From positions 186,001-250,000 of the forward strand of contig NZ_FMZS01000006.1 in assembly GCF_900101265.1 (NCBI RefSeq): 64,000 nucleotides of DNA, in the 5' to 3' direction. Below the pieces are notes generated by a model. The model ran no database searches, was not told the DNA's origin, and saw only the letters and a program-made list of their open reading frames with translations. The position numbers and the translations under genes were made by a program. Shown here piece after piece: positions 1-8,853 of the stretch. The DNA is from Massilia sp. PDC64. Its GTDB lineage: Bacteria > Pseudomonadota > Gammaproteobacteria > Burkholderiales > Burkholderiaceae_D. Each line of letters starts with the position of its first letter. Within the stretch, counting starts at the first letter, position 1.

Positions 1-720
1 AACGTCGGCTGGTCCTTCAATCCACTGGACCAGAGCTGGGGCAACTACTGGTCCGATCCCTACTACACGGGCGGCGACATCTTCATGCAGGGCTACCGCA
101 TCGACAACAGCGTCATCTACAAGCGCACCATCGGCCCGGTCAGCCTGCAGCTCGATTACGGGGCGGGCGAGCAGACGGGCGGCAGCGGCACGCGCGGCTC
201 GACCTTCGGCGGCGGCATCATGTATTCGAAGGATGGCCTGGGGCTGGGCGCAGCCTACGACGAGCGCCGCGCGGCGTCGAGCGACGGCAACACGGTGCGC
301 AACTACACCCTGGGCGCGTCCTACGCCGCCGGCAAGGCGACCACGTATCTCGGCCGGATGGGGCGCCACGAAAGCGCAGGCGACGCGCGCTTCGTCATCT
401 CCTACATCGGGCTGGGCTACCAGTTCACGCCGGCCCTGCATCTGTCGGGCGCCTTCTACCACTATGTCCAGAGCGGCGGCGTGACGACCCAGTTCCAGGC
501 GGCGCCGATACCGCTCGGCAGCGGGCATACCAATGTGTTCGCTGCCGTGGCGGACTATGCACTGTCGAAGCGCACCAGCCTGTTCCTGGAAGCGGATGTG
601 AACGATGCGCACGACGGTGCAGTGGGCCGCGAGACCGAATACTGGGGCTCGGGACCGGTCATCGGCATCGGCCATGCGGCGCGCAAGGGCGTGATGCTCG
701 GCTTGCGGCACCAGTTCTAG
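1..720 (+). CDS. Gram-negative porin, C-terminal part (5' end outside window)
   Basis: This is the C-terminal portion of an outer-membrane general porin, a beta-barrel that lets small hydrophilic solutes diffuse in. The reading frame is open from base 1, so the start lies upstream of the window; the first ATG in view (85) is internal. About 239 residues remain of a family that usually has 330-400. Amphipathic strands alternate with Gly/Asp/Ser-rich turns, and the protein ends GLRHQF, the terminal-Phe signal recognised by the BAM assembly machinery. The next gene is a LysR regulator in the same orientation 58 bp downstream, but nothing shows that they are cotranscribed. The solute specificity cannot be told from this part. 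Confidence 0.85.
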   Translation, partial: NVGWSFNPLDQSWGNYWSDPYYTGGDIFMQGYRIDNSVIYKRTIGPVSLQLDYGAGEQTGGSGTRGSTFGGGIMYSKDGLGLGAAYDERRAASSDGNTVRNYTLGASYAAGKATTYLGRMGRHESAGDARFVISYIGLGYQFTPALHLSGAFYHYVQSGGVTTQFQAAPIPLGSGHTNVFAAVADYALSKRTSLFLEADVNDAHDGAVGRETEYWGSGPVIGIGHAARKGVMLGLRHQF

Positions 721-778
721 CGGGTCCCGCAGCCGTTTGCGCTGCTGCCGGGCATGACGCATGCGACAATAGTCAGCC

Positions 779-1675
779 ATGAACCTGCACCGTCTCGACC
801 TCGTCTCGCTGTCCCTGTTCAGCCAGGTGATACGCTCCGGCAGCATCAGCAAGGGCGCGCAGCTCGCCAACCTCGCCGTCGGGGCGGCGAGCAAGCGGAT
901 CTCCGACCTGGAGGCCGCCGTCGGCGCCCCGCTGTTCGAACGCCATTCGCGCGGCATCACGCCCACCGCGGCCGGCCTGGCGCTGGCCCGGCATGCGCAG
1001 CGCATCCTCGGCGACGTGAACCTGCTGGCCGCCGAGCTGCACGACCACGCCAGCGGCATCGTCGGCGTGGCGCGCCTGTGGGCCAATACCTCCGCCATCA
1101 CCCAGTTCCTGCCGGCCGACATCGCCGCCTTCGCCCAGGCCAATCCGGCCATCCGGATCGAGCTGGCTGAGCTCAACAGCAACGAGATCGTGCTGGGCGT
1201 GCTCGAAGGCCGCGCCGACATCGGCATCTTCGCCGACCGCACCCCGGCCCTCGGCCTGCACCTGATGCCTTACCGCGAAGACCGCCTCGTGCTCGTCGTC
1301 CCCGCCGGCCACGCGCTCGCGCGCCGGCGCAGCCTGGGCTTCGAGGAGGCGGCGGATTTCGACGTCGTCAGCCTGTCGCAGGGCACGTCGCTGGCGCAGC
1401 GCCTGCAGGCCGAGACGGAAGCGATGGGACGGCGCCTGCGCGTGCGCATCCAGGTGCGCAGCTTCGACGCGATGTGCCAGATGGTGGCGGCCGGCCTGGG
1501 CGTCGCCGTGCTCCCCGCCGACGCCGTGCGCGCGCTCGTGCGCTCGCTGAACCTGCGCCAGATCCCGCTGACGGATGCGTGGGCACGGCGCCAGCTGCTG
1601 ATCGGCGTGCGCGACCTGGAGGCCCTGCCGCGCCACGCACGCCTGCTCGTGGATCATCTCGGCGCCGGATCCTAG
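779..1675 (+). CDS. LysR-family transcriptional regulator
   Basis: A 298-residue LysR-type regulator of normal family length. An N-terminal winged helix-turn-helix (about residues 5-65, with SISKGAQLANLAVGAASKRI and PLFERHSRGITPTAAG) is followed by a periplasmic-binding-protein-like effector domain (about 90-295). It lies just upstream of, and in the same orientation as, the MFS transporter / CoA-transferase / lyase genes, so it is the natural candidate to control them in response to their substrate. The 141 bp between its stop and the MFS start contain a perfect inverted repeat that could be its operator. The inducer is unknown. Confidence 0.9.
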   Translation: MNLHRLDLVSLSLFSQVIRSGSISKGAQLANLAVGAASKRISDLEAAVGAPLFERHSRGITPTAAGLALARHAQRILGDVNLLAAELHDHASGIVGVARLWANTSAITQFLPADIAAFAQANPAIRIELAELNSNEIVLGVLEGRADIGIFADRTPALGLHLMPYREDRLVLVVPAGHALARRRSLGFEEAADFDVVSLSQGTSLAQRLQAETEAMGRRLRVRIQVRSFDAMCQMVAAGLGVAVLPADAVRALVRSLNLRQIPLTDAWARRQLLIGVRDLEALPRHARLLVDHLGAGS

Positions 1676-1684
1676 CACGGGCGA

Positions 1685-1705
1685 GCTTTCGCGAAACGCG
1701 AAAGC
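1685..1705. promoter_or_regulatory. Perfect 9-bp inverted repeat between the LysR and MFS genes
   Basis: The left arm GCTTTCGCG and right arm CGCGAAAGC are exact complements around a 3-base AAA centre. The repeat starts 10 bp after the LysR stop and ends 111 bp before the MFS start. No T-run follows, so an intrinsic terminator is unlikely; an operator for the downstream catabolic operon, perhaps bound by the LysR protein, is the better reading. This is inference from symmetry and position only. Confidence 0.5.
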
Positions 1706-1816
1706 GGGGTTCACACCTTGGTCATTCCGCGCGCCGGGGAGTGCTGCCAGAATCGCACCATCACGCCACCAAGAGCGTGCGGGTCATTCGACACTTACCC
1801 ATCCGGAGACAACACA

Positions 1817-3148
1817 ATGAGCAAGATTCTTTCCGCCCCGGCCGGCGCGGCCGACGCCGCCGTGCCGGACATGGCACGGATCGTGGCGAAGGTGGCATGG
1901 CGCATCATGCCCCTCATCATGATCTGCTACCTGTTCGCCTTTTTCGACCGCATCAACATCAGCTTCGCCAAGTTCGCACTGCAGAGCAGCCTGTCGCTGT
2001 CCGACACGGCGTACGGCCTCGGGGCCGGCCTGTTCTCGGTCGGCTACGTGCTGTTCGAAGTCCCCAGCAACATGATGCTGTACAAGGTCGGCGCGCGGCG
2101 CTGGATCGCGCGCATCATGGTCTCGTGGGGCATCGCCACCGCGCTGATGGCGCTCGTGCAGAACGAATGGCAGTTCTACGTGCTGCGCTTCCTGATCGGC
2201 GCCATGGAAGCCGGCTTCGCGCCCGGCGTGCTGTACTTCCTCACCTTGTGGTTCCCGACCGCCTACCGCGGCCGCATCACGTCGATGCTGTTCCTCGCCT
2301 CCGCGTTCTCCGGCCTCGTCGGCGCGCCGGCCGCCGGCCTCGTGCTGGCCCACCTGGACGGCGTGCTGGGCATGTCCGGCTGGCACTGGCTGTTCCTCGT
2401 GGGCGGCCTGCCGTGCGTGCTGCTGGGCGCCGTCGTGTTCCTCGTGCTGAAGGACCGCGTCGAGGACGCGTCCTGGCTCACCCCGCAGGAGCGCACGCTG
2501 CTGGCCGCGCGCATCGCCGAACAGAACCGGCAGATCGGCAGCCACTCGCTGCTGGGCGCCCTCAAGACGCCGGGTTTCCTCACGCTGGGCCTCGTGTACT
2601 TCCTGATCCAGGTGAGTTCCTACGGACTGAACTTCTGGGCGCCGCACATGATCCGCAGCGCCGGCACGACGAGCCCGACGGCCATCGGCCTGCTCACGGC
2701 GGTGCCCTATCTGTGCGGCGCGATCGCGATGGTCACCGTGGGCCGCCTGTCGGATGCCAGCGGCGAGCGCACAAAATTCGTGATCGGCCTCGTGCTGCTG
2801 GGCGCGGTGGGCTTTTGCGGCGCGGGCCTGTTCGACCACCAGCCCGGTCTGCTGGTTGCGGCACTGGCCGTGATGGGGGCGGGTGTGGTAGCGTCGATCC
2901 CCGCGTTCTGGGCGCTGCCGCCGAAACTGGTGACGGGTGCCGGCGCGGCGGGCGGCATCGCGCTGATCAATACACTGGGACAGCTGGGCGGCATCGTCAG
3001 CCCCGTGATGGTGGGACGCATCAAGGACGTCACCGGCAGCACGACGCCCGCCCTGTACGTGATCGCGGCATTGAGCGTGGTCTGCGCCGGCGTGCTGGCC
3101 TTCGGCCTGCCGGAACGGCTGCGCCAGCGCGAACAATCTGGAAAATGA
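1817..3148 (+). CDS. MFS transporter (ACS-type organic anion:H+ symporter)
   Basis: A 443-residue major facilitator transporter of the inner membrane with about 12 hydrophobic segments. Helix 1 carries the anion:cation symporter hallmark FFDRINISFAK, followed by FEVPSNMMLYKVGARRW. The ATG at 1817 is chosen because GGAGA lies 9 bases upstream; an in-frame TTG at 1718 would add a non-membrane extension without a ribosome binding site. It is followed after 10 bp by a CoA-transferase and then an HMG-CoA-lyase-like gene, so it probably imports the carboxylic acid that those enzymes activate and cleave. A similar paralogue is encoded at 13147-14463. The substrate is unproven. Confidence 0.9.
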   Translation: MSKILSAPAGAADAAVPDMARIVAKVAWRIMPLIMICYLFAFFDRINISFAKFALQSSLSLSDTAYGLGAGLFSVGYVLFEVPSNMMLYKVGARRWIARIMVSWGIATALMALVQNEWQFYVLRFLIGAMEAGFAPGVLYFLTLWFPTAYRGRITSMLFLASAFSGLVGAPAAGLVLAHLDGVLGMSGWHWLFLVGGLPCVLLGAVVFLVLKDRVEDASWLTPQERTLLAARIAEQNRQIGSHSLLGALKTPGFLTLGLVYFLIQVSSYGLNFWAPHMIRSAGTTSPTAIGLLTAVPYLCGAIAMVTVGRLSDASGERTKFVIGLVLLGAVGFCGAGLFDHQPGLLVAALAVMGAGVVASIPAFWALPPKLVTGAGAAGGIALINTLGQLGGIVSPVMVGRIKDVTGSTTPALYVIAALSVVCAGVLAFGLPERLRQREQSGK

Positions 3149-3158
3149 CGAGGACAAG

Positions 3159-4376
3159 ATGAGCATGACGGCTTCAGGCACGATGTCCGCCACCGCCCTG
3201 CAGGGCGTGCGCGTGATCGAGATGGGACAATTGATCGCCGGGCCGTTCGCCGGCAAGACGCTGGGCGAATTCGGCGCCGACGTGATCAAGATCGAGGCGC
3301 CGGGCACGGGCGACCCGCTGCGCAACTGGCGCATGATGAAGGACGGCACCTCGGTCTGGTGGCAGGTCCAGTCGCGCAACAAGCGCTCGCTCGCCCTCGA
3401 CCTGAGAAGCGAAGAAGGGCAGGACATCGCGCGCAAGCTGATCGCCGAAGCCGACGTGCTCGTCGAGAATTTCCGTCCCGGCACGCTGGAAAGCTGGGGC
3501 ATGGGCTGGGACGTGCTGTCCGAACTGAACCCGGGCCTCGTCATGCTGCGCATCTCCGGCTATGGCCAGACGGGGCCGTACCGCGACCTGCCGGGCTTCG
3601 GCGCGATCGGCGAAGCGATGGGCGGCCTGCGCCACCTGACCGGCGAGCCGGGCCGCGTGCCCGTGCGCTGCGGCATTTCGATCGGCGACACGCTGGCCGC
3701 GCTGCACGGCACCATCGGCGTGCTCACCGCGCTGTACCACCGCAAGGTCAACGGCGGCAAGGGGCAGGTGATCGACGTCGCGCTGCACGAAGCCGTGTTC
3801 AACGTGATGGAAAGTCTCATTCCCGAATACAGCGCGTTCGGCGCCGTGCGCGAAGCCGCCGGCAGCGCTTTGCCGGGCATCGCCCCGTCCAACGCCTACC
3901 GCTGCGTGGACGGCTACGTCCTCGTCGCCGGCAATGGCGACAGCATTTTCAAGCGCCTGATGCAGGCAATCGGCCGGCCCGACCTGGGGGAAGCGCCGGA
4001 CCTCGCGAACAATGCGGGGCGCGTCGCCCGCGTGGACGAGATCGACGCCGCCATCGGCGCGTGGACGGCGGCGCGTACCGTGGCCGACGTGTTGGATGTG
4101 CTCGGCGCGGCGAAAGTGCCAGCCGGCAAGGTCTACACGGCGAAGGACATTGCGGAGGACCCGCACTACCGGGCGCGCGACATGATCCTGACCCAGCAGA
4201 CGCGGGAAGGCTACGAAGTCGAGGTGCCGGGCATCGTGCCGAAGCTGATGGGCACGCCGGGCAGCGTGCGCTCGGCGGCGCCGCGGCTGGGCGAGGATAC
4301 GGACGCCGTGCTGCGCGAGATCGGCCTCACGGAGGACCAGATCGAAGCGCTGCGCGCGCGCAAGGTGGTCGCATGA
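3159..4376 (+). CDS. CaiB/BaiF family (class III) CoA-transferase
   Basis: A 405-residue cytoplasmic family III CoA-transferase, which moves CoA from an acyl-CoA donor such as succinyl-CoA to a carboxylic acid. Typical features are the N-terminal VIEMGQLIAGPFAGKTLGEF with DVIKIE, then NKRSLALDL and the conserved segment LVENFRPGTLESWG; the catalytic Asp of this family lies in the middle of the protein. The gene starts 10 bp after the MFS transporter stop and overlaps the next gene by ATGA, indicating one operon with translational coupling. With a lyase of the HMG-CoA type downstream, the likely pathway is activation of a branched hydroxy-dicarboxylate (for example 3-hydroxy-3-methylglutarate or citramalate-like) followed by cleavage. 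That substrate is inference. Confidence 0.9.
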   Translation: MSMTASGTMSATALQGVRVIEMGQLIAGPFAGKTLGEFGADVIKIEAPGTGDPLRNWRMMKDGTSVWWQVQSRNKRSLALDLRSEEGQDIARKLIAEADVLVENFRPGTLESWGMGWDVLSELNPGLVMLRISGYGQTGPYRDLPGFGAIGEAMGGLRHLTGEPGRVPVRCGISIGDTLAALHGTIGVLTALYHRKVNGGKGQVIDVALHEAVFNVMESLIPEYSAFGAVREAAGSALPGIAPSNAYRCVDGYVLVAGNGDSIFKRLMQAIGRPDLGEAPDLANNAGRVARVDEIDAAIGAWTAARTVADVLDVLGAAKVPAGKVYTAKDIAEDPHYRARDMILTQQTREGYEVEVPGIVPKLMGTPGSVRSAAPRLGEDTDAVLREIGLTEDQIEALRARKVVA

Positions 4377-5311
4377 GTGCCTGGAACGGCGCCGGCCGCC
4401 ACATCCACATCCAGGAAGTCGGCCTGCGCGACGGCCTGCAGGCCGAATGCCGCTTCGTGCCGACGGCCGACAAGATCGCCCTGGCCGACATGTTGTCGGG
4501 CGCGGGTCTGGCCAAGATCGAGGTCAGCTCCTTCGTGTCGCCGAAGGCCGTGCCCGTGCTCGCGGATGCGGGCGACGTGTTCGCCGGCATCGTGCGCGCA
4601 CCCGGTGTCGTGTACAGCGCCCTCGTGCCGAACGTGCGCGGGGCGGAGCGCGCCGTCGCGGCCGGCGTCGGCGAGATGAACCTCGTCATGTCGGCCAGCG
4701 AAAGCCACAACCTGTCCAACCTGCGCATGACGCGTGAACAATCCTTCGCCGGACTGGCCGACGTCGCCGCGCTGGCGCGGCGCCACGGCATCGCCGTCAA
4801 CGTGTCGCTGTCGTGCAGCTTCGGCTGTCCGATGGAAGGTGACGTGCCGCAGCAGGATGTGCTGGACTGGTGCGCCCGCTTCGTCGACGAGCTGGGCGTG
4901 CACGGCATCACGCTGTGCGACACCACCGGCATGGCCTATCCGACCCAGGTGCGCGCGCTCACGGAAGCGGTGCGTGCGCGCTGGCCGGGCATCGAACTTA
5001 CGCTGCACTTCCACAACACGCGCGGCATGGGCCTCGCGAACGTGCTGGCCGCCATCGACGCGGGCGCGGACCGCTTCGACGCTTCCCTCGGCGGCATCGG
5101 CGGTTGCCCGTATGCGCCCGGCGCCACCGGCAACGTGTGCACGGAGGAGGTCGTGCACGCGCTCGCGCTGATGGGTTACGACACGGGCGTCGACCTGGCC
5201 CTGCTGCTGCAGGCGGCGGTCCGTCTGCAGGAGCTGGTCGGCCACGAGGTGCCCAGCCAGATCGTCAAGGCCGGCCGCAGGCTGGATCTGCATCCACAGC
5301 CGGCGGCCTGA
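4373..5311 (+). CDS. HMG-CoA lyase-like aldolase (HMGL-like domain)
   Basis: A 312-residue TIM-barrel lyase of the HMGL-like family, close to the usual 300 residues of hydroxymethylglutaryl-CoA lyases. Hallmarks are QEVGLRDGLQAE near residue 15 (metal-binding Asp and catalytic Arg), KIEVSSFVSPKAVP, the metal-ligand motif LHFHNTRGMGLAN, and the signature GGIGGCPYAPGATGN with the catalytic loop Cys. Family enzymes cleave HMG-CoA to acetyl-CoA and acetoacetate, or related 3-hydroxyacyl-CoAs. The ATG overlaps the CoA-transferase stop (ATGA). Together with the transporter and CoA-transferase it forms a compact uptake-activate-cleave operon. Whether the true substrate is HMG-CoA or a citramalyl-CoA-like compound cannot be told from sequence. 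Confidence 0.88.
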   Translation: MSAWNGAGRHIHIQEVGLRDGLQAECRFVPTADKIALADMLSGAGLAKIEVSSFVSPKAVPVLADAGDVFAGIVRAPGVVYSALVPNVRGAERAVAAGVGEMNLVMSASESHNLSNLRMTREQSFAGLADVAALARRHGIAVNVSLSCSFGCPMEGDVPQQDVLDWCARFVDELGVHGITLCDTTGMAYPTQVRALTEAVRARWPGIELTLHFHNTRGMGLANVLAAIDAGADRFDASLGGIGGCPYAPGATGNVCTEEVVHALALMGYDTGVDLALLLQAAVRLQELVGHEVPSQIVKAGRRLDLHPQPAA

Positions 5312-5320
5312 GGGCACCCG

Positions 5321-6271
5321 TCAGCGCATCTGTTCGCGCCCCTCGCAGCGCGCGATCTCCGTGCGCCCGTGCCCGGCCACGATTTCGCTGCCATATACGG
5401 GCAGGTCGAGATAGGGCCGTTCCGTCGCGCGCACGGCCAGCACATAGGCCTGGCGTCCCGTCTTGTGGCGCAGGACGACGTGCGCGACGTAGGTGGGCGC
5501 CAGCACGCGCTGCGGCTTCCGTTTGCCCAGGTCGAGGTAGCCGAACTGCAGGGTCGCCGATTCCACCACGTCGCCCGGGACCTCTTTCTGGCTGAGCAGC
5601 GTGGCCAGCTGCGCGACGATCTGGCGCGCGCCCGCCTGCGGTTCGATGACGGCCGCGCGCTCCAGCACTTCGCCGTTGGCGGGCCGCACCTGCATGGACA
5701 GGGCGTCCAGCCGGCCGTCGCCCGCGAGCCGCAGCGCGACGGATGCGGCGCCCAGCACCGGGATGCCGCCCGCGACCTGGCGCCACGCGCCGAGGGCGCG
5801 GAACAGCGTGGTCGCGGATGTCTTGCCGGCCGGGTCCGTGCCCTGGCCCAGCGTGCGGAACAGGCGTTCGAAGCGCAGCTCGCCGTTCGGGCCGGCCCAG
5901 TCGGACAGGGTCAGCTTGCGCGCGCGTTCCTCGACGAGGCGTTGCAGGACCGCGCGCCCGGCATCGTGCTCGAACGGCGCGTCGGTGGGGGCGAGGCCGG
6001 AGACGTAGCGCAGGGCGGCGGACGCGTGGTAGACCATGGCGCGCGCGCCGTCCGGCAGGTGGATCACCGTATGGTCGTCGCGCTGTTGCCAGGTGCCGCC
6101 GTTGTCGTGCGGGCAGTCGCCGTGCTCTTCGAGCAGCGCGACGAAGCGGCGCGCGCGCGCATGCAGCTGTTCGCGCGTGGGCGTCTGCAGCAGGAGGATG
6201 TCGGCCTGCCCGGGAATGCGCGCGTCGGCGCAGCTGCCGGCCAGTGTGTGCAGCAGGGTGTGGTCGCTCAT
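5321..6271 (-). CDS. Hypothetical protein, partner of the His/Cys-motif protein
   Basis: A 316-residue protein that I do not recognise. It has no signal peptide and no membrane segment. It looks like a soluble alpha/beta protein: the N-terminal third is charged (HARARRFVALLEEHGDCPHD) and the C-terminal half is strand-rich, for example RVLAPTYVAHVVLRHKTG. Its start lies 3 bp after the stop of the upstream 249-residue gene on the same strand, so the two are almost certainly cotranslated and may act together. It ends 9 bp from the stop of the convergent lyase gene, with no obvious terminator between them. Function unknown. Confidence 0.7.
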   Translation of the reverse strand: MSDHTLLHTLAGSCADARIPGQADILLLQTPTREQLHARARRFVALLEEHGDCPHDNGGTWQQRDDHTVIHLPDGARAMVYHASAALRYVSGLAPTDAPFEHDAGRAVLQRLVEERARKLTLSDWAGPNGELRFERLFRTLGQGTDPAGKTSATTLFRALGAWRQVAGGIPVLGAASVALRLAGDGRLDALSMQVRPANGEVLERAAVIEPQAGARQIVAQLATLLSQKEVPGDVVESATLQFGYLDLGKRKPQRVLAPTYVAHVVLRHKTGRQAYVLAVRATERPYLDLPVYGSEIVAGHGRTEIARCEGREQMR

Positions 6272-6274
6272 CGT

Positions 6275-7024
6275 TCAGCCCTCCGTCCAGTACCACAGCA
6301 GGCAGGCCTGCTGGGCAGGCGCCAGGTCCGCGGTCACGGTGCCGTGGCCCCACAGGTGGTCGCGGTTGATGGCGCTGAGATTCCACCGGATCGCGCCATT
6401 GTTCCAGGTGGCGGCATCGCCCACGCACACGGTGATCGGGTGGTTGTCGAACCACCAGTCCGAGACGCCGTCGTGCCAGGCGTGCGCCACCGTGTCGCCG
6501 TGCACGAGGTTGTCGCCCACGTCCTCGCCGCATTCGTCCGTCGTGATGCCGTCCCACATCACGTCCCACGCGCCGCAATAGATGTGCATGCGCGCGAAGA
6601 TGTTCCACAGGCCCGCTACCGTGGGCAGCGCCGCCGTGTCGCACGAATACGCCATCACCCATTCGTTGTTCCAGTCCTCGCCCAGTTGCCAGCGCGCCGA
6701 ATTGGCGAGCCATTCCGTGGCCGGCGTGTCGTACAGCAGCACGACGTGCCCGGCGTCGTCGTGGTTGCCGTGGGTTTCGATCCAGAACAGGTCGACGTCG
6801 TCGACCCAGTGCCGGTCGTCGCCGCCCTGGTCGCTGTCGCGGATGTCGGTCTCCCAGACATCCGTGTTGGCCCAGTAGAACGCGCGCGTATGGCCGGCGC
6901 CGCGCAGTTTATTGTCCAGGCCATTACTTCGATTGAACGTGTAGGTGAGGTCCCCCGCCGTGCTCACGTGCGCCGCGCGCGCATGGCTGAAGTAGCGGAT
7001 GGCCTCGACACCAAACCGTGCCAT
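6275..7024 (-). CDS. Unknown protein with caspase-like His...Cys pattern
   Basis: A 249-residue protein rich in Trp, Asp and His, with no signal peptide. Two strand-like segments end in possible catalytic residues: DLFWIETHGN (His85-Gly86) and EWVMAYSCDTA (Cys128). A hydrophobic strand ending in His-Gly, followed about 40 residues later by a hydrophobic strand ending in Ser/Ala-Cys, is how the catalytic dyad appears in caspase-fold peptidases (caspase, gingipain, separase and CHAT families). That is a known pattern for the clan; its application here is inference from motif and spacing, not from a recognised family. The protein resembles uncharacterised bacterial families (DUF6345-like), but I am not certain. 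It is first in a two-gene unit with the 316-residue protein. Confidence 0.65.
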   Translation of the reverse strand: MARFGVEAIRYFSHARAAHVSTAGDLTYTFNRSNGLDNKLRGAGHTRAFYWANTDVWETDIRDSDQGGDDRHWVDDVDLFWIETHGNHDDAGHVVLLYDTPATEWLANSARWQLGEDWNNEWVMAYSCDTAALPTVAGLWNIFARMHIYCGAWDVMWDGITTDECGEDVGDNLVHGDTVAHAWHDGVSDWWFDNHPITVCVGDAATWNNGAIRWNLSAINRDHLWGHGTVTADLAPAQQACLLWYWTEG

Positions 7025-7225
7025 ATCTGTCTCCTTGGAAATGCGGCCTGCATGAATGCCCGGGCAGCACCCGTACGGTAGCGGGACGTGGTCAGCGCCG
7101 GACTGTTCTGCATCAGTCCTGCACGTGTCGCGGGTTGATGCAACGCGGGTAGGCGTGGGCCGATTCGTGTGTCGACCTCAAAGGAGATGCGCTACAGTAA
7201 GAGGATGGCATGACAGGAGAATTCG

Positions 7226-8746
7226 ATGGAATGTGAAATCAAACTGGCCGTGGACGCCACGAGCGCCGCGCAGTTGAAAAAATCCGCCGTGTTGCGCGAG
7301 CACGCCGTATCGAAGCCGCGCGACCAGGAGCACGTCGACCGCTATTTCGACACCGGCGGTTTCGACCTGTGGAAGCATGGCTTCGCGCTGCGCGTGCGCA
7401 GCGCCGGCGAGCGTCACGTGCAGACCCTGAAGGGCGGCGGCAGCGCCGTGGCCGGCCTGCACCGGAGAACCGAGCTGGAAGCCGAGATTCCGTCCGAGGT
7501 GCCCGACCACGACCTCTTCGACCGCCAGCTGCGCGAAGCGTTGCCCGACCTGGCCGACAGCCTGGACGGCCGGCAGCTCGCTCCCGAGCCGGTCTTCGTC
7601 AACCGCACGAAGCGCACGACGTGGATGCTGGCTCTGCCGGACGGCACGCACGTCGAATGCGCGCTGGACGTGGGCGAGCTGCAGCACGGCGAGCGCAGGA
7701 CACAAGTGCGCGAGCTGGAGCTCGAAGTGAAGGATGGCGACCCGGCCTGCCTGTACGAACTGGCGCAGCGGGTGCACGAGGCGACGCCCGTGCGCATCGA
7801 GAACATCAGCAAGGCCGAGCGCGGCTATGCGCTGGCGACCGAGGACAAGGCGCACGCCGTCAAGGCCACGCCGGTGACGGTGAAACGCAAGGCGACGCTG
7901 GGCGAAGCGCTGGGCGCCATCCTGCAGAACTGCCTGCAGCAGATGCAGGCCAACGAGCGGGGCGTGCTGGCGGGCGACGTCGAGAGCCTGCACCAGATGC
8001 GCGTCGGCCTGCGCCGCCTGCGCGCGGCCCGGGACATGGTCGACGGGCTCGTGGCATTGCCGGAACCGCTGGTGGCCGACATCGAGTGGCTCGCCGGCGA
8101 ACTGGGCGACGCGCGCAACTGGGACGTGTTCCTCGAATCCGTGCTGCCCGGCCTGCCGCTGACCGAGGAGCAAAAGCCGTCGCTCGCGCGCGTGGAAGTG
8201 GCGGCGCGCGAGGAAGCGGAGCGCCACCGGGCGCGCGTGCGTTCGGCCGTCGGCAGCCCGCGCTACACGACCCTGATGCTGGCGCTGGGCGGCTGGATCG
8301 CGGGCAGGGGCTGGCAGCATACTGCCCTGCCGGCCGACCCGCTCGAGCAAAAGGTCGCGAAGGCCGCGCCGAAGCTCGTGCAGCACGCGGCCGCGCGCGT
8401 ACGCAAGCGTGCCCGCGGCTACGATCTCAAACGTCCGGAGTGCCTGCACAAGGTGCGCATCGCGGCCAAGAAGGAACGCTATGCGCGCGAATTCTTCGCC
8501 GCGCTGTCGCACGACCGCAAGGCGACGAAACGGCACGATCTGCTGACCGGCATGCAGGACGAACTGGGCGAGATCAACGATGCCTTCGTCGCGCGCGAGC
8601 TGGTCGCGCAGCTGCGCGACCGCGTGCCGCAGGAGGCGGGGCTGCTCGGTTTCATCGAAGGCGTGCTGGCGGAACGGGCGCTGGATGCGATGCCCCGCGC
8701 GCGCCGGCATGTGAAGGGCCGGCTGCGCGCGAAGGCAGGCTTCTGA
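7226..8746 (+). CDS. CYTH and CHAD domain protein (inorganic triphosphatase-like)
   Basis: A 506-residue cytoplasmic protein. The N-terminal CYTH domain (residues 1-about 200) begins MECEIKLAV, the ExExK metal/triphosphate-binding signature, followed by the alternating charged strands of a triphosphate tunnel. The C-terminal CHAD domain (about 225-500) is helical and His/Arg-rich, with VESLHQMRVGLRRLRAA and ECLHKVRIAAKKERYA, the repeated conserved-histidine helices of the family. CYTH enzymes hydrolyse tripolyphosphate, and CHAD domains bind polyphosphate. GACAGGAG gives a good ribosome binding site before the ATG, and a TACAGT -10-like box lies at 7193-7198. It is transcribed alone, divergent from the gene at 7024. 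Confidence 0.88.
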   Translation: MECEIKLAVDATSAAQLKKSAVLREHAVSKPRDQEHVDRYFDTGGFDLWKHGFALRVRSAGERHVQTLKGGGSAVAGLHRRTELEAEIPSEVPDHDLFDRQLREALPDLADSLDGRQLAPEPVFVNRTKRTTWMLALPDGTHVECALDVGELQHGERRTQVRELELEVKDGDPACLYELAQRVHEATPVRIENISKAERGYALATEDKAHAVKATPVTVKRKATLGEALGAILQNCLQQMQANERGVLAGDVESLHQMRVGLRRLRAARDMVDGLVALPEPLVADIEWLAGELGDARNWDVFLESVLPGLPLTEEQKPSLARVEVAAREEAERHRARVRSAVGSPRYTTLMLALGGWIAGRGWQHTALPADPLEQKVAKAAPKLVQHAAARVRKRARGYDLKRPECLHKVRIAAKKERYAREFFAALSHDRKATKRHDLLTGMQDELGEINDAFVARELVAQLRDRVPQEAGLLGFIEGVLAERALDAMPRARRHVKGRLRAKAGF

Positions 8747-8853
8747 ATTGGTGCCGGTATGTTTCCCGACCGCCGGCGCCGGTAGGGCGGCCGAGCCGCC
8801 GTGCTCTTCCCTAGGAGCGATGCGTATTCTGACGCGGGATTGTGACGTGACCG

